A program made the translations under genes and the position numbers. The notes below the pieces were generated by a model. The model was given only the letters and a program-made list of their open reading frames with translations. It did no database searches and had not been told where the DNA came from. A stretch of 64,000 bases of DNA from the NCBI RefSeq assembly GCF_018413645.1, contig NZ_JAHCDA010000001.1, positions 1,240,001 through 1,304,000 on the forward strand, given 5' to 3'. This stretch comes from Roseococcus pinisoli. Its GTDB lineage: Bacteria > Pseudomonadota > Alphaproteobacteria > Acetobacterales > Acetobacteraceae. Shown piece by piece: positions 1-9,143 of this stretch; positions within the stretch are counted from its first letter, which is position 1, and the number at the start of each line of letters is the position of its first letter.

Positions 1-410
1 ATCGTCCGAGCCCGATCGACGTGCATGTCGGTTCGCGTATCCGCCTGAGGCGCACGCTGCTCGGCATGAGCCAGGAGCGCCTGGGCGAGGCGCTCGGGCT
101 GACCTTTCAGCAGATCCAGAAATACGAGCGCGGCGTGAACCGGGTCGGCGCCTCGCGCCTCTTCGACCTGTCGCGCGTGCTCGACGTGCCGATCAGCTTC
201 TTCTTCGACGACATGCCCGGCACGGTCGGCGGCAGCCAGGGCTTCGCGCGCCGCGTCGCGGGCTTCGCCGAGGCGCAGGACGGCTTCCAGGACGACACGC
301 TCCAGCGCCGCGAAACGCTTGAGCTGGTGCGGGCCTATTACCGCATTTCCGACCCCGCCGTGCGCAAGCGCGTCTTCGACCTCATCAAGGCCATGACGCC
401 GCCCGAATAG
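1..410 (+). CDS. XRE-family helix-turn-helix regulator (5' end outside window)
   Basis: A cytoplasmic DNA-binding regulator of the Cro/CI (XRE) type. The visible 129 residues after GTG 21 carry a helix-turn-helix over about residues 5-60 (GMSQERLGEALGLTFQQIQK), followed by a C-terminal helix rich in charged residues. Codons upstream of GTG 21 stay open to the window edge and read PSPIDV, the usual lead-in of this family in alphaproteobacteria, so the true start is outside the window. It converges on the response-regulator gene with 7 bp between stops. Targets cannot be read from the sequence. Confidence 0.85.
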   Translation, partial: RPSPIDVHVGSRIRLRRTLLGMSQERLGEALGLTFQQIQKYERGVNRVGASRLFDLSRVLDVPISFFFDDMPGTVGGSQGFARRVAGFAEAQDGFQDDTLQRRETLELVRAYYRISDPAVRKRVFDLIKAMTPPE

Positions 411-417
411 GCCGCGC

Positions 418-1098
418 TCAGGCGCCCAGGCGGTAGCCGCCCTCTTCCGTCAGCAGCAGCTTGGCCGCTTGCGGCTCCGGCTCGATCTTCCGCCTGAGCC
501 GGTAGATATGCGTCTCCAGCGTGTGCGTGGTCACCGCGCTGGAATAGCCCCAGACCTCGCCCAGCAGCTCCGCCCGCGTCACCGCCCGCCCGCCCGTGCG
601 GTGCAGGTAGAGGAGGATGGCCGCCTCCTTCTCGGTCAGGCGGATCCGCCGTCCGGCCGGGGTCAGCATCAGCTTCGCCGCCGGATGAAAGGCATAGTCG
701 CCGAGCGGGATGGCCGCTTCCGGCGAGGCCTCGAAGGTCGCGAGCAGGGCGTGCAGCCGCGCCACGAGGTCCGGCAGCCGGATGGGGCGTGAGACGCGGC
801 CGCTGATGCCCGGCGGCAGGACCTCAGGCCTATCTTCGTCGGTCGCCTGGCCCAGCAGCAGCACGGGCCGCCCGCCGCCCGCCTCGCGCAGCATCGGCCC
901 CCAGGCCGACGGGCCCTGCGGCACAGCGGCGTCGAGCAGCGTGGCGTCGATGCGTCCGCCCATCTCCGTGAGGCGCGCGCGACCCTCCTCGGGCGGGGCG
1001 ACCTCGGCGGTGAAATCCGTCCCCTGGGCGAGCTGCTGCGGCAGCAGGACCGCCAGCGCGGGGTCGACGGTCACGAGAAGTAGTTTTCGGCCAGGCAT
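418..1098 (-). CDS. OmpR/PhoB-type response regulator with degenerate receiver
   Basis: A 226-residue transcription factor with an N-terminal receiver-like fold (about 1-120) and a C-terminal winged helix (about 130-225, with RLTEKEAAILLYLHR and THTLETHIYRLRRKIE typical of OmpR/PhoB). The receiver looks degenerate: only one acidic residue is in the first loop (VTVDPA), and the conserved Lys before Pro is Arg (VSRPIRLPD). No histidine kinase gene is adjacent. It may therefore act independently of phosphorylation; this is an inference. DNA binding is well supported by the C-terminal domain. Confidence 0.85.
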   Translation of the reverse strand: MPGRKLLLVTVDPALAVLLPQQLAQGTDFTAEVAPPEEGRARLTEMGGRIDATLLDAAVPQGPSAWGPMLREAGGGRPVLLLGQATDEDRPEVLPPGISGRVSRPIRLPDLVARLHALLATFEASPEAAIPLGDYAFHPAAKLMLTPAGRRIRLTEKEAAILLYLHRTGGRAVTRAELLGEVWGYSSAVTTHTLETHIYRLRRKIEPEPQAAKLLLTEEGGYRLGA

Positions 1099-1277
1099 GC
1101 GGGCCCATCGGTTACAGGCAGGTCACCGGCATAGCATCCGCCTTGCCGCGGGGGAAAGGATCGACGCAAACGGGGCAGGTGTGCGGTAGCGAGAAACTTT
1201 GCCGACACCCCCCTGCGCGGCGGCATCCGATCGCCACATTTGGCTCTTATGCATAAGTTCCTCAGGATCATCGACGG

Positions 1278-2438
1278 ATGAAAAGAAACGCCATTCAGGC
1301 CTCGGCGAACCAGCTTTCCGTGCCCAGTGTCGCCGAGACCCTGGCGTTGCGCGCCGTGCACCGGGCCATCTCGGATCTGCGCCGGGGCACGCCCGTGCTG
1401 CTGCGCGGCGAGGGCCAGGCCCTGGCCATCGCTGCGGCGGAGACGGTGAGTGCCGCTGCGTTGGCCGAGATCGTTGGGCTTTCCGCGACGGCGCCCGTCC
1501 TGTTGATGGCGCCGGTGCGTGCCGCCGCCGTGCTGCAGCGCCCCGTGCCCCTGAGCGCGCCGGATGAAGGCGTGGCCGCCCTGCGCCTGCCCGCCGGCCT
1601 GACCTCACCTGAATCCCTGCGCCGCCTCGCCGATCCGACCGAGGAGCTCCTGCTGGGGCCGGATGGCGGCGGCATGGAGCGCGCTGCTCTCCCGCCGCTC
1701 GCTACCGCCGCGCTGGCCTTGGCGAAGCTCGGCCGGCTGCTGCCCGCCCTCGTCGCCGCGCCGGTCCCCGATCGCGACGCGCCGGGCCTCCTGAGCGTTT
1801 CGGCCGCCGATATCCTCGCCTATCCGGAATCCGCCGCGACCACGCTGCGCGCCGTGGGCGAGGCCCGCGTGCCGCTCGAGGACGCGCCCGAGACCCGGAT
1901 CATCGCCTTCCGCGCGGCGGATGGCGGCATCGAGCACCTTGCCATGCTGGTCGGCGATCCGGCCGGCGTCCTGGCCGGGGGCGGCGCGCCGCTCGCGCGC
2001 CTGCATTCCGAATGCTTCACCGGCGACCTGCTGGGCTCGCTGCGCTGCGACTGCGGCCCGCAGCTCCGCGGCGCGCTGCGGCGCATGGCGGAGGAGGGGG
2101 CGGGCGTGCTGCTCTACCTCGCGCAGGAAGGGCGGGGCATCGGCCTCGTGAACAAGCTGCGGGCCTATGCGCTGCAGGATGAAGGGCTGGACACGCTCGA
2201 TGCCAATCGCGCCCTCGGCTACGGCGCGGATGAGCGCAACTTCCTGGTGGCGGGCACGATGCTGCAGCTGCTGGGCATCCCGCGCATCCGCCTCCTGACC
2301 AACAATCCCGACAAGCTCGCCGCGCTCTCGGCCTGCGGCATCGAGATCGCGAGCCGCGAGCAGCACGCCTTCGCCGGCAACGGCGTGAACGACCGCTACC
2401 TGGCGACGAAGGCGGAACGCTTCGGGCATCTGTTCTAG
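1278..2438 (+). CDS. ribA: GTP cyclohydrolase II (riboflavin biosynthesis)
   Basis: Opens the GTP imidazole ring in the first step of riboflavin synthesis. The catalytic domain fills about residues 190-386. It shows the zinc site HSECFTGD (243-250, Cys246) with CDC (Cys257, Cys259), the QEGRGIG motif (283-289) and a C-terminal NPDK segment. At 386 aa it is much longer than E. coli RibA (about 196). The first 190 residues are Ala-rich and show no DHBP-synthase motifs, so this is not an ordinary RibBA fusion. The start is ATG 1278, divergent from the response regulator. Confidence 0.93.
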   Translation: MKRNAIQASANQLSVPSVAETLALRAVHRAISDLRRGTPVLLRGEGQALAIAAAETVSAAALAEIVGLSATAPVLLMAPVRAAAVLQRPVPLSAPDEGVAALRLPAGLTSPESLRRLADPTEELLLGPDGGGMERAALPPLATAALALAKLGRLLPALVAAPVPDRDAPGLLSVSAADILAYPESAATTLRAVGEARVPLEDAPETRIIAFRAADGGIEHLAMLVGDPAGVLAGGGAPLARLHSECFTGDLLGSLRCDCGPQLRGALRRMAEEGAGVLLYLAQEGRGIGLVNKLRAYALQDEGLDTLDANRALGYGADERNFLVAGTMLQLLGIPRIRLLTNNPDKLAALSACGIEIASREQHAFAGNGVNDRYLATKAERFGHLF

Positions 2439-2459
2439 GGTATTGTTTTTCTGGCACCT

Positions 2460-2493
2460 TTACCCGACCGGATGCCTCCATCTGGTCGGGTAA
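2460..2493. terminator. Inverted repeat between ribA and usp (possible bidirectional terminator)
   Basis: A perfect 10-bp inverted repeat (TTACCCGACC at 2460-2469, GGTCGGGTAA at 2484-2493) lies in the 73-bp gap between converging stop codons. Position fits a shared terminator, but there is no T-run on either side, so it is not a classical intrinsic terminator. Confidence 0.45.
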
Positions 2494-2511
2494 TGCTCGC
2501 GGCCGGGCCGG

Positions 2512-3006
2512 TCAGGTCACCCGGTCGAGCTCGGCCTCGGTCATCGAGCCGGGGACCACCGTCATCGGCACGGTCATCTTGCCGCCGAGCCGGCCCGTCA
2601 GCGCCTGGATCAGCGGGCCGGGGCCCTTGCTGTCCGTCGCGGCCGCCAGCACCAGGATCGAGATGCGGGGGTCTTCGGCCAGGAGGGCCAGGAGCTGGTC
2701 CGCCGTATTGCCCTCGCGAGTGATGAGCACCGGCAGCCCACCGGTGATGGCCTGCACCTGCGCCGCGAGGCCGGCCAGCAGCCCCTCGGCCTCCTCGAGC
2801 CGCTCCTGCGCCATCATGGCGCCGATGCCGGCCCATTCGGCCTGCTCCACCGGCTCCACCACGCGCAGCAGGGCCACGCGCCCGCCCGACTTGGCGGCGC
2901 GCAGCGCGGCATAGCGCAAGGCCACCGCCCGTTCCGGGCTGTCGTCCACCACCACGAGAAAGACGCGATCGCGCCGCGCGCGTTCAGCCGTCGTTTCGCT
3001 CATCAA
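2512..3006 (-). CDS. Universal stress protein family
   Basis: A 164-residue cytoplasmic protein with a UspA-like fold. It starts with a hydrophobic strand and acidic loop (VFLVVVDDSPERAVALRYA) typical of the nucleotide-binding site and continues with alternating strands and helices. It is the last gene of a leftward three-gene set: its start overlaps the TIGR02186 gene by 4 bp. Its partner and signal are unknown. Co-transcription with a TauE-type exporter suggests a role in stress or sulfur handling (inference). Confidence 0.8.
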   Translation of the reverse strand: MMSETTAERARRDRVFLVVVDDSPERAVALRYAALRAAKSGGRVALLRVVEPVEQAEWAGIGAMMAQERLEEAEGLLAGLAAQVQAITGGLPVLITREGNTADQLLALLAEDPRISILVLAAATDSKGPGPLIQALTGRLGGKMTVPMTVVPGSMTEAELDRVT

Positions 3007-3764
3007 CCCCTCCGGAAGACCACGCTGCCCGCCCAGCCGGCAAAGGCGGCCGCCAGGATGCAGAGGAGAGCGTAGATCACCGGCTGGCCGCGCGCGACCT
3101 TCTCGATTTCGGCGGCCGATCCGGTCCTTTCCACAACGAAGCCGAGCTGCTCCGTCGCCACGACCCGCCGTGCCCGGACGAGCATGACCTCCACATTGTA
3201 GGTGCCCGGCTGCACGGTGGAGGGCAGGTGCAGGCGGAAGTTGAAGAGCCGCGACCCCGCGATCTCGATCGGCGAGGGGTCTTCCTGCCAGAGGTTGGAG
3301 TTGCGCTTGAGCTCCACCAGGGCGCGGCGGAAGCCGGGCGCCCGGGCGCCGGTGAATTCGAGCGGGATCGAATCGATGCCGATGCCGCGCTGATGCCGCG
3401 CTTCCTCGGGCAGGAGCTGCCAGGGCGGGCGCGTGCCGGCGATGGCATAGAAGCTCGGCACCGCCGCGAATCGGGCCGAGGGGCCATTGAGCCAGAGGCC
3501 GATCACCCGGACCTTCCGCCGCACGACGAAGGGGGCCGAGGGGCCGCGCGCCATGACCACCACCTCGTCACCACCCGGGCCCAGCGGCTGCTCCGTGCTG
3601 CCGAAGACGAGGATGCTCTCGCCCACGAAGGCGGTGGTGATGGCCACGCGCTCGGTCGAGAGGCGGGCAACGAGCTCCGAGGTCTGGGCCGCGGCCGGCC
3701 GGCAGAAACCGCCGGCGAGCAGCGCCAGCATCGCCGCCAGCAGCCACCCGCGGCGCGCGCTCAA
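3003..3764 (-). CDS. TIGR02186 family membrane-anchored periplasmic protein
   Basis: A 253-residue envelope protein with a signal peptide (about 1-26, ending AAAQ), a periplasmic beta-rich body and a C-terminal transmembrane helix (about 228-249) followed by Arg residues. This layout and its motifs (TAFVGESILVFGSTEQP) match the conserved family TIGR02186, which is usually found beside TauE/SafE-type transporters as it is here. It overlaps both neighbours by 4 bp, so translation is probably coupled. Biochemical function is not established. Confidence 0.82.
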   Translation of the reverse strand: MSARRGWLLAAMLALLAGGFCRPAAAQTSELVARLSTERVAITTAFVGESILVFGSTEQPLGPGGDEVVVMARGPSAPFVVRRKVRVIGLWLNGPSARFAAVPSFYAIAGTRPPWQLLPEEARHQRGIGIDSIPLEFTGARAPGFRRALVELKRNSNLWQEDPSPIEIAGSRLFNFRLHLPSTVQPGTYNVEVMLVRARRVVATEQLGFVVERTGSAAEIEKVARGQPVIYALLCILAAAFAGWAGSVVFRRG

Positions 3765-4672
3765 AACGCCGGCCCCACGCTGAAGAGCGCGGCCGGGACG
3801 CGTAGCAGGTCCCAGAGCAGGGAGGCCGCGACGGCCAGCACCAGCGCGCCCAGCAGCGCGCGCGTCTCCTCGCCGCGCAGCTTGCCGCCCATCGCGGCAC
3901 CGAACTGCGCCCCCGCCACGCCGCCCAGCAGCAGCAGCAGCGTCAGCACGATATCGACGCCGCCGACCTGGATGGCCTGGAGGAAGGTCACCGAGGCCGT
4001 GACGCAGACGACCTGGAAGAGCGAGGTGCCGATCACGACCGCCGTCGGCATGCCGAGGATGTAGATCATCGCCGGCACCAGCATGAAGCCGCCGCCCACG
4101 CCCATCACGGCCGAGAGCACGCCGATCAGGAAGCCCACCGCGAGCGGCGGGATGACGGAGATGTAAAGCCGGCTCTTGCGGAAGCGGACCTTGAAGGGGA
4201 GCCCGTGCGCCCAGCTGTGGTTGTGCAGGCGGTGCGCCGCGCCGTGGCGGCGCCGGCGGAAGATGGCACGCACGCTCTCCATCACCATCAGCGCGCCGAC
4301 CGAGCCGAGCACGACGACGTAGAAGATCGCGACCGCGGCATCCACCTGGCCGAGGCGCCGCAGCATCGCGAAGAGCTGCACGCCGGCGACGCTGCCGAAC
4401 AAGCCGCCGGCGACCAGCACGCCGCCCATCTGCCAGTCGACATTGCCGCGCCGCGCCTGCGCCAGCAGGCCCGAGACCGAGGCGCCCAGCGTCTGGTTGG
4501 CGCCCGAGGCGACCGCGACGGTGGAGGGAATGCCGAGCAGGATGAGCAGCGGCGTCAGGAGGAATCCGCCGCCCACGCCGAAAAGTCCCGACAACCAGCC
4601 CACGCCGAAGCCGACGCCCACCAGAAGAAGGGCGTCCACACTCATCTCGGCAATGGGCAGATAGATCTGCAA
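3761..4672 (-). CDS. TauE/SafE family membrane exporter
   Basis: An inner-membrane transporter of the TauE/SafE family, implicated in export of sulfite or organosulfonates. Two repeats with the family signature are visible (GWLSGLFGVGGGFLLTPLL near the N-terminus and VLSAVMGVGGGFMLVPAMI in the second half), and about eight hydrophobic helices can be counted. I chose the TTG at 4672 because it gives MQIYLPIAEMSV, the usual start of alphaproteobacterial members; ATG 4645 is the alternative. Frame remains open to 4849, but that extension is charged and unlike the family. Confidence 0.88.
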   Translation of the reverse strand: MQIYLPIAEMSVDALLLVGVGFGVGWLSGLFGVGGGFLLTPLLILLGIPSTVAVASGANQTLGASVSGLLAQARRGNVDWQMGGVLVAGGLFGSVAGVQLFAMLRRLGQVDAAVAIFYVVVLGSVGALMVMESVRAIFRRRRHGAAHRLHNHSWAHGLPFKVRFRKSRLYISVIPPLAVGFLIGVLSAVMGVGGGFMLVPAMIYILGMPTAVVIGTSLFQVVCVTASVTFLQAIQVGGVDIVLTLLLLLGGVAGAQFGAAMGGKLRGEETRALLGALVLAVAASLLWDLLRVPAALFSVGPAF

Positions 4673-4826
4673 AACGGCAACCAAGCGAAGGACCGGGCCA
4701 CCCTTGGCCTTTAAAAATGGCAGCGCAAGGGCAGGTCCGTACCTATCGCGGATCACCTTGGGTGACGGTATCTTTCGCCCCCTGGCTGTGGCCAGATGGG
4801 CACAAGGGGAGCACAACCCAACCGCC

Positions 4827-6335
4827 ATGCTCAGCCGTCGATCGCTCACCGCGCTGCTCGCCGCCCCGGCCCTGCGCGCTTCCGCCCAGCCCGCGAACCG
4901 CGTCTCGCTGATCCATCTGAACGACTTCCATTCGCGCCATCAGCCCATCGCCGCGACCTCGGCCGTGTGCCGGCCGGGGGAGGCCTGCTTCGGCGGTTCC
5001 GCCCGCATCGCCACCGCCGTGGCCGAGGCGCGGGAGGCCGCGCGGGCGGAGGGGCGCGCGCCCCTGCTGCTGGATGCCGGCGACACCTTCCTGGGCAGCC
5101 TCTTCTTCACGCAGCACGAGGGCCTGGCCGAGGCCGCGGTGCAGAAGGAGTGGGGCGTGCAGGCCTTCACCCTCGGCAACCACGAATTCGACCTCGGCCC
5201 CGAGAAGCTGGCGAAGTACCTGGCGGCGGTGCCCTTCCCGGTGCTCTGCGCCAATCTCGACGCGACCCAGGAGCCGGCCCTGGCGGGCAAGCTGGCGCCG
5301 ACCCTGGCCTTCCGGCGCGAGAACCTTCGCGTGGTGGTCGTCGGCCTCACCACGCCCGAGACGCCGACCCTCTCGCGGCCCGGGCCTAATCTGCGCTTCA
5401 CCGATCCGCTGGAGGCCGCGAACCGCGCCGTCTGGGAGGCGCGGCGGCAGGGTCCCGCCGTGGTCGTGGCGCTCTCGCATCTCGGGGTCAGCGCCGATCG
5501 CCGCCTGGCGGCCGAGGTCGCGGGCGTCGACGTCATCCTGGGCGGGCATTCGCACACGCTGGTGGCGCCGCCGATCGTCGTGGACGGGCAGGACCGGCCG
5601 GTCCTCATCACCCAGGCGCAGGCCTTCGGCCGCTACCTGGACCGTTTCGACCTGGACCTGGCGGCCGATGGGCGGATCGCGGCCCATGAGCAGCACATGC
5701 GCGAGCTGACGGCGGAGATCGCCGAAGATCCGGGCGTGGCCGCCGTCGTCGCCCGCTTCGCCGAGCCGCTGGAGGCGCTGCGGCGCCGCGTCGTCGGCCG
5801 CACGCGCGAGGCGATGGACAATGCCGGCTGCTACCTCGGCCCCTGCGCCCTGGGCGGGATGGTGGCCGAGGCGATGCGCCAGGCCGTGGAGGCCGAGATC
5901 GGCTGGCAGAACGGCGGCGGGCTGCGCGCCGGCCTGCCGGAGGGCGAGGTCTCCGTCGGCGACCTGCTGACCACGCTGCCCTTCGGCAATACCGTGGCCC
6001 GGCTGCGGCTGCGCGGCGCGACGATCAAGGCGGCACTGGAGAACGGTGTGGCGCGGCTGCCGCAGGCCTCGGGCCGCTTCCCGCAGCTGGCCGGCCTGCG
6101 CTTCGCGGTGGAGGCGACCCGCCCCACCGGCGAGCGCATCGCGACGGCCGAGGTGCGGGAGGCCGACGGAAGCTGGCGCCCCCTCGATCCGGAGCGCGCC
6201 TATCTGGTGGCGACGAATGATTTCCTGCGCCGCGGTGGCGACGGCTACGTGATGTTCACGGAAGCGGCGCTGGAGGCGCGGGACGACGGGCCGCTGGTGA
6301 GCGACGTGGTGGAGAAGGCGCTCGGCGGCGGCTGA
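4827..6335 (+). CDS. Bifunctional metallophosphatase / 5'-nucleotidase, exported
   Basis: A UshA/SoxB-like enzyme expected to hydrolyse nucleotides or related phosphoesters in the periplasm. The start at ATG 4827 yields a twin-arginine-like signal (SRRSLTALLAAPALRASA). The metal site is complete: LIHLNDFHSRH, DAGDTFLG, TLGNHEFDLG and GGHSHT. The C-terminal substrate-binding domain follows (NGGGLRAGLPEGEVSVGDLL, RRGGDGY). At 502 aa it has full length for the family. It is divergent from the TauE operon with about 155 bp between starts. Confidence 0.9.
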   Translation: MLSRRSLTALLAAPALRASAQPANRVSLIHLNDFHSRHQPIAATSAVCRPGEACFGGSARIATAVAEAREAARAEGRAPLLLDAGDTFLGSLFFTQHEGLAEAAVQKEWGVQAFTLGNHEFDLGPEKLAKYLAAVPFPVLCANLDATQEPALAGKLAPTLAFRRENLRVVVVGLTTPETPTLSRPGPNLRFTDPLEAANRAVWEARRQGPAVVVALSHLGVSADRRLAAEVAGVDVILGGHSHTLVAPPIVVDGQDRPVLITQAQAFGRYLDRFDLDLAADGRIAAHEQHMRELTAEIAEDPGVAAVVARFAEPLEALRRRVVGRTREAMDNAGCYLGPCALGGMVAEAMRQAVEAEIGWQNGGGLRAGLPEGEVSVGDLLTTLPFGNTVARLRLRGATIKAALENGVARLPQASGRFPQLAGLRFAVEATRPTGERIATAEVREADGSWRPLDPERAYLVATNDFLRRGGDGYVMFTEAALEARDDGPLVSDVVEKALGGG

Positions 6336-6337
6336 AG

Positions 6338-6367
6338 GCCCGGAAGGGTCGTCCCCTCCCGGGCTTT
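6338..6367. terminator. Hairpin between converging nucleotidase and trpS genes
   Basis: GCCCGG (6338-6343) pairs with CCGGGC (6359-6364), with additional inner GGG/CCC pairing, and is followed by TTT on the plus strand. It lies in the 39-bp gap between two converging stop codons, so it may serve both genes. Confidence 0.55.
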
Positions 6368-6374
6368 CGCGGCG

Positions 6375-7376
6375 TCACGCCCGGGGCAGGAAGCCCACGA
6401 TGCGCTTGGCCTCGGTGACGATGGGGCGGGCGATGGCCTCGGCCTTCTCGGCCCCCTTGCGCAGCTCGGCGTCGAGCGACGGCAGGTCCGACAGGTAGCG
6501 CAGCATCTCGCTGCGGATCGGTCCGAGATGGGCGATCAGCGCGTCGGCCAGGATGTCCTTGAAGGCGCCGAAGCCCTTGCCGCCATGCTCGCGCAGCACG
6601 GCATCCGGCGTGGTGCCCGTGACCGCGGCGAGGATGCCGACGAGGTTGCGGACCTCGGGACGGCCCTCGAAGCCGAGCACGTTGTCGGGCAGCGGCTCGG
6701 GATCGGTCTTGGCGCGCTTGATCTTGTTGCGGATGGCGTCGGAATCGTCGTTGAGGTTGATGCGCGACTGGTCGGAGGGGTCCGACTTGCTCATCTTCTT
6801 CGAACCGTCGCGCAGCGACATGACGCGCGCGGCGACACCCAGGATATGCGGCTCGATCCGGGGGAAGAACTCCACGCCGTAGTCGTGGTTGAACTTCTGG
6901 GCGATGTCGTTGGCGAGCTCGAGGTGCTGCTTCTGGTCGTCGCCCACGGGCACCGAGGTCGCCTTGTAGACCAGGATGTCGGCCGCCATGAGGTTCGGAT
7001 AGACGTAGAGGCCGGAGCTCGCGGCCTCGCGGTCCTTGCCGGCCTTGTCCTTGAACTGCGTCATGCGGTTCAGCCAGCCGAGGCGCGCCACGCAGTTGAA
7101 GATCCAGGCGAGCTCGGCATGGGCCGGCACGTGGCTCTGCACGAAGAGGGTGCATTTCGCGAGGTCGAGGCCGCAGGCCAGCAGGGTGGCCGCCATCTCG
7201 CGCGTCTGCGCCAGGAGCTGCTGGGGCTCCTGGAAGACGGTGATGGCGTGCATGTCCACCACGCAGAAGAGGCACTCGTGCTCGTCCTGCATCGGCACCC
7301 AGTTCCGGATGGCGCCGAGATAGTTGCCCAGGGTGGGCACGCCGGAGGGCTGGATGCCGGAGAACACGCGTTGCAT
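6375..7376 (-). CDS. trpS: Tryptophanyl-tRNA synthetase
   Basis: Charges tRNA-Trp with tryptophan in the cytoplasm. This class I synthetase has the HIGH-equivalent region near the N-terminus ([17 protein letters not shown]) and the second signature KMSKSD. At 333 aa it has normal bacterial length. ATG 7376 (MQRVFSG) is preferred over the TTG two codons upstream. The gene stands alone, leftward, between the nucleotidase and the ABC transporter genes. Confidence 0.96.
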   Translation of the reverse strand: MQRVFSGIQPSGVPTLGNYLGAIRNWVPMQDEHECLFCVVDMHAITVFQEPQQLLAQTREMAATLLACGLDLAKCTLFVQSHVPAHAELAWIFNCVARLGWLNRMTQFKDKAGKDREAASSGLYVYPNLMAADILVYKATSVPVGDDQKQHLELANDIAQKFNHDYGVEFFPRIEPHILGVAARVMSLRDGSKKMSKSDPSDQSRINLNDDSDAIRNKIKRAKTDPEPLPDNVLGFEGRPEVRNLVGILAAVTGTTPDAVLREHGGKGFGAFKDILADALIAHLGPIRSEMLRYLSDLPSLDAELRKGAEKAEAIARPIVTEAKRIVGFLPRA

Positions 7377-7431
7377 GGCCAAGACCTATTCGATGTCGTG
7401 GCCCAGTGGTTCGCGCTCCCCGGCGCCGAGG

Positions 7432-9027
7432 TCAAGCCCGGCGGACGCCCGTGAAGGTCGAGAGGCCGACCGGGATGTCCACCAGGTTCCGCTGATGGGC
7501 GATGATCCGGAAGTATTCGCCGAGCGGCAGATAGGGCACGTCCTGGAAGAACTGCGTCTGGAGCTGCCGCGCCACGGCCTGCTGCGCCGGCTGGTCGGGC
7601 GCGTCCATCCAGTCCCGCCGCAGCTGCTCCAGCGGCTCGCTCGTCGGCCAGCCGAACCAGGCGCGGCTGCCATTGGCGCGCAGGCCGAGATTGGCGACGG
7701 GGTTGAGCAGGCCGGCCGCGCTGAAGCCCGTGATGAACACGCTCCAGCCGCCCCGCTCCACCGGCTCGCGCGAGCCGCGGCGCTGCACGATGGTGCCCCA
7801 GTCGGCCGAAAAGGCCTCGGCGTTCATGCCGGCGCGCTGGAACATGTCCACCGCGACATCCGCCATCGACTTCAGGAAGGCGAGGTCCATGGGCTGCAGC
7901 ACCACGATCTTCTCGCCGTTGTAGCCCGCGGCGGCGAGGTCGCGCTTGACCTTGTCCATGTCGCGCGGGCCGCGCAGCACCTCGAGGCCGGCGTCGCTGG
8001 CCATGGGCGTATTCGGGAGGAAGAGGCCCACATCGGTGCGCCAGAGGCTGCTATCGGCGCTGAAGGCCGCCGTCATGAAGGCCGACTGGTCCAGCGCGCC
8101 CAGCATGGCGCGGCGGATCGCCGGGTTGTTGAAGGGGGCGTGCAGGTGGTTGAAGCGCAGCACGCTGATGCTGCTGTCGTCCGTCACCTTCACGACCGCG
8201 TTGCGGGCGCGGCGCAGCACCGGCAGCAGGTCGTTCGGCGCGTATTCCAGCCAGTCCACCTCGCCCTGCTGGAGGGCGGCCGCCGCCGTCGCGGGGTCGG
8301 GCAGGATGTGCCACTCGACGCGGTCCATATGCGCGATCTTGGGCCCGGCCGAGCGGCTGGCCACGCCGTCCGGGCGGGGCACGTAGCCGTCGAACTTGCG
8401 GTAGACGACGCGCGAGCCGGAGACGCGCTCCTCCGGGACGAAGCGGAAGGGACCGCTGCCCACCATCTCGGCCACGGCACGCGAGGGGTCGGTCTCGGCC
8501 AGACGCTCCGGCATGATGGCAGGCATGGCCGCCGTCACCTTGCCCAGCGCCTCGGCCAGCATGGGGAAGGGCCGCTTGAAGCGGAAGCGGAGGGTGCGGT
8601 CGGTCGGCGCGGTCAGCTCGTCGAGGACGGAGAGCATCTCCTGGCCGAACATGTCCCGCGCGCCCCAGCGGCGGATGCTCGCCACGCAGTCGCGCCCGCG
8701 CACCGGCTCGCCGTCGTGGAAGCGCAGGCCCTCGCGCAGGGTGATGGTCCAGGTCCGCCCGTCATCCTCGATGACGTGGCCGGCGGCCATCTGCGGATGC
8801 ACGTTGTAGTCGGCGTCCAGGCCATAAAGGGTGTCGAAGACCATGAAGCCGTGCGCCAGCGTCACGGTGGCCGTGTTGAAGACGGGGTCGAGCACGGTCA
8901 GGTCGGCCTGGGGCACGAAGCGCAGGGTGCGCGACGCCGCGCCCTGGGCGCCCACCAGGCGCGGCGCCGCCACCGTGCCCGCGCCGATCGCGCCGGCGGT
9001 TGCCATGAAGTTGCGGCGACTGTGCAT
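7432..9027 (-). CDS. ABC transporter substrate-binding protein, family 5 (peptide/opine type)
   Basis: A periplasmic binding protein of the DppA/OppA type (SBP family 5), 531 aa. A twin-arginine signal (SRRNFMATAGAIGAG) occupies about the first 33 residues. The mature part has family hallmarks: TLRFVPQADLTVLDPVF, LREGLRFHDGEPV, and RFNHLHAPFNNPAIRRAML. The start is ATG 9027, with AGGA 11 bp upstream. It is divergent from two ABC ATPase genes and shares their 116-bp upstream region, suggesting one transport system. Ligand is not predictable. Confidence 0.92.
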   Translation of the reverse strand: MHSRRNFMATAGAIGAGTVAAPRLVGAQGAASRTLRFVPQADLTVLDPVFNTATVTLAHGFMVFDTLYGLDADYNVHPQMAAGHVIEDDGRTWTITLREGLRFHDGEPVRGRDCVASIRRWGARDMFGQEMLSVLDELTAPTDRTLRFRFKRPFPMLAEALGKVTAAMPAIMPERLAETDPSRAVAEMVGSGPFRFVPEERVSGSRVVYRKFDGYVPRPDGVASRSAGPKIAHMDRVEWHILPDPATAAAALQQGEVDWLEYAPNDLLPVLRRARNAVVKVTDDSSISVLRFNHLHAPFNNPAIRRAMLGALDQSAFMTAAFSADSSLWRTDVGLFLPNTPMASDAGLEVLRGPRDMDKVKRDLAAAGYNGEKIVVLQPMDLAFLKSMADVAVDMFQRAGMNAEAFSADWGTIVQRRGSREPVERGGWSVFITGFSAAGLLNPVANLGLRANGSRAWFGWPTSEPLEQLRRDWMDAPDQPAQQAVARQLQTQFFQDVPYLPLGEYFRIIAHQRNLVDIPVGLSTFTGVRRA

Positions 9028-9113
9028 CGTCAAATCCTGCTGAACGGGTGCCGGAAGGTTTCTTCGGCCGGCAGGCCTGTCAATGGTTGCGGCGCGGCGA
9101 GGCTTTGATGATA

Positions 9114-9130
9114 ATGCGAGTCATTCGCAT
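9114..9130. promoter_or_regulatory. Fur-box-like palindrome upstream of ABC ATPase genes
   Basis: ATGCGA (9114-9119) and TCGCAT (9125-9130) form a perfect inverted repeat with a 5-bp centre, in an AT-rich setting unlike the flanks (TGATAATGCGAGTCATTCGC begins at 9109). It resembles Fur-type iron operators. It lies 14 bp upstream of the ATPase start codon and between the divergent transporter genes. Identification is by eye only. Confidence 0.45.
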
Positions 9131-9143
9131 ATTGGAGAAGAGA

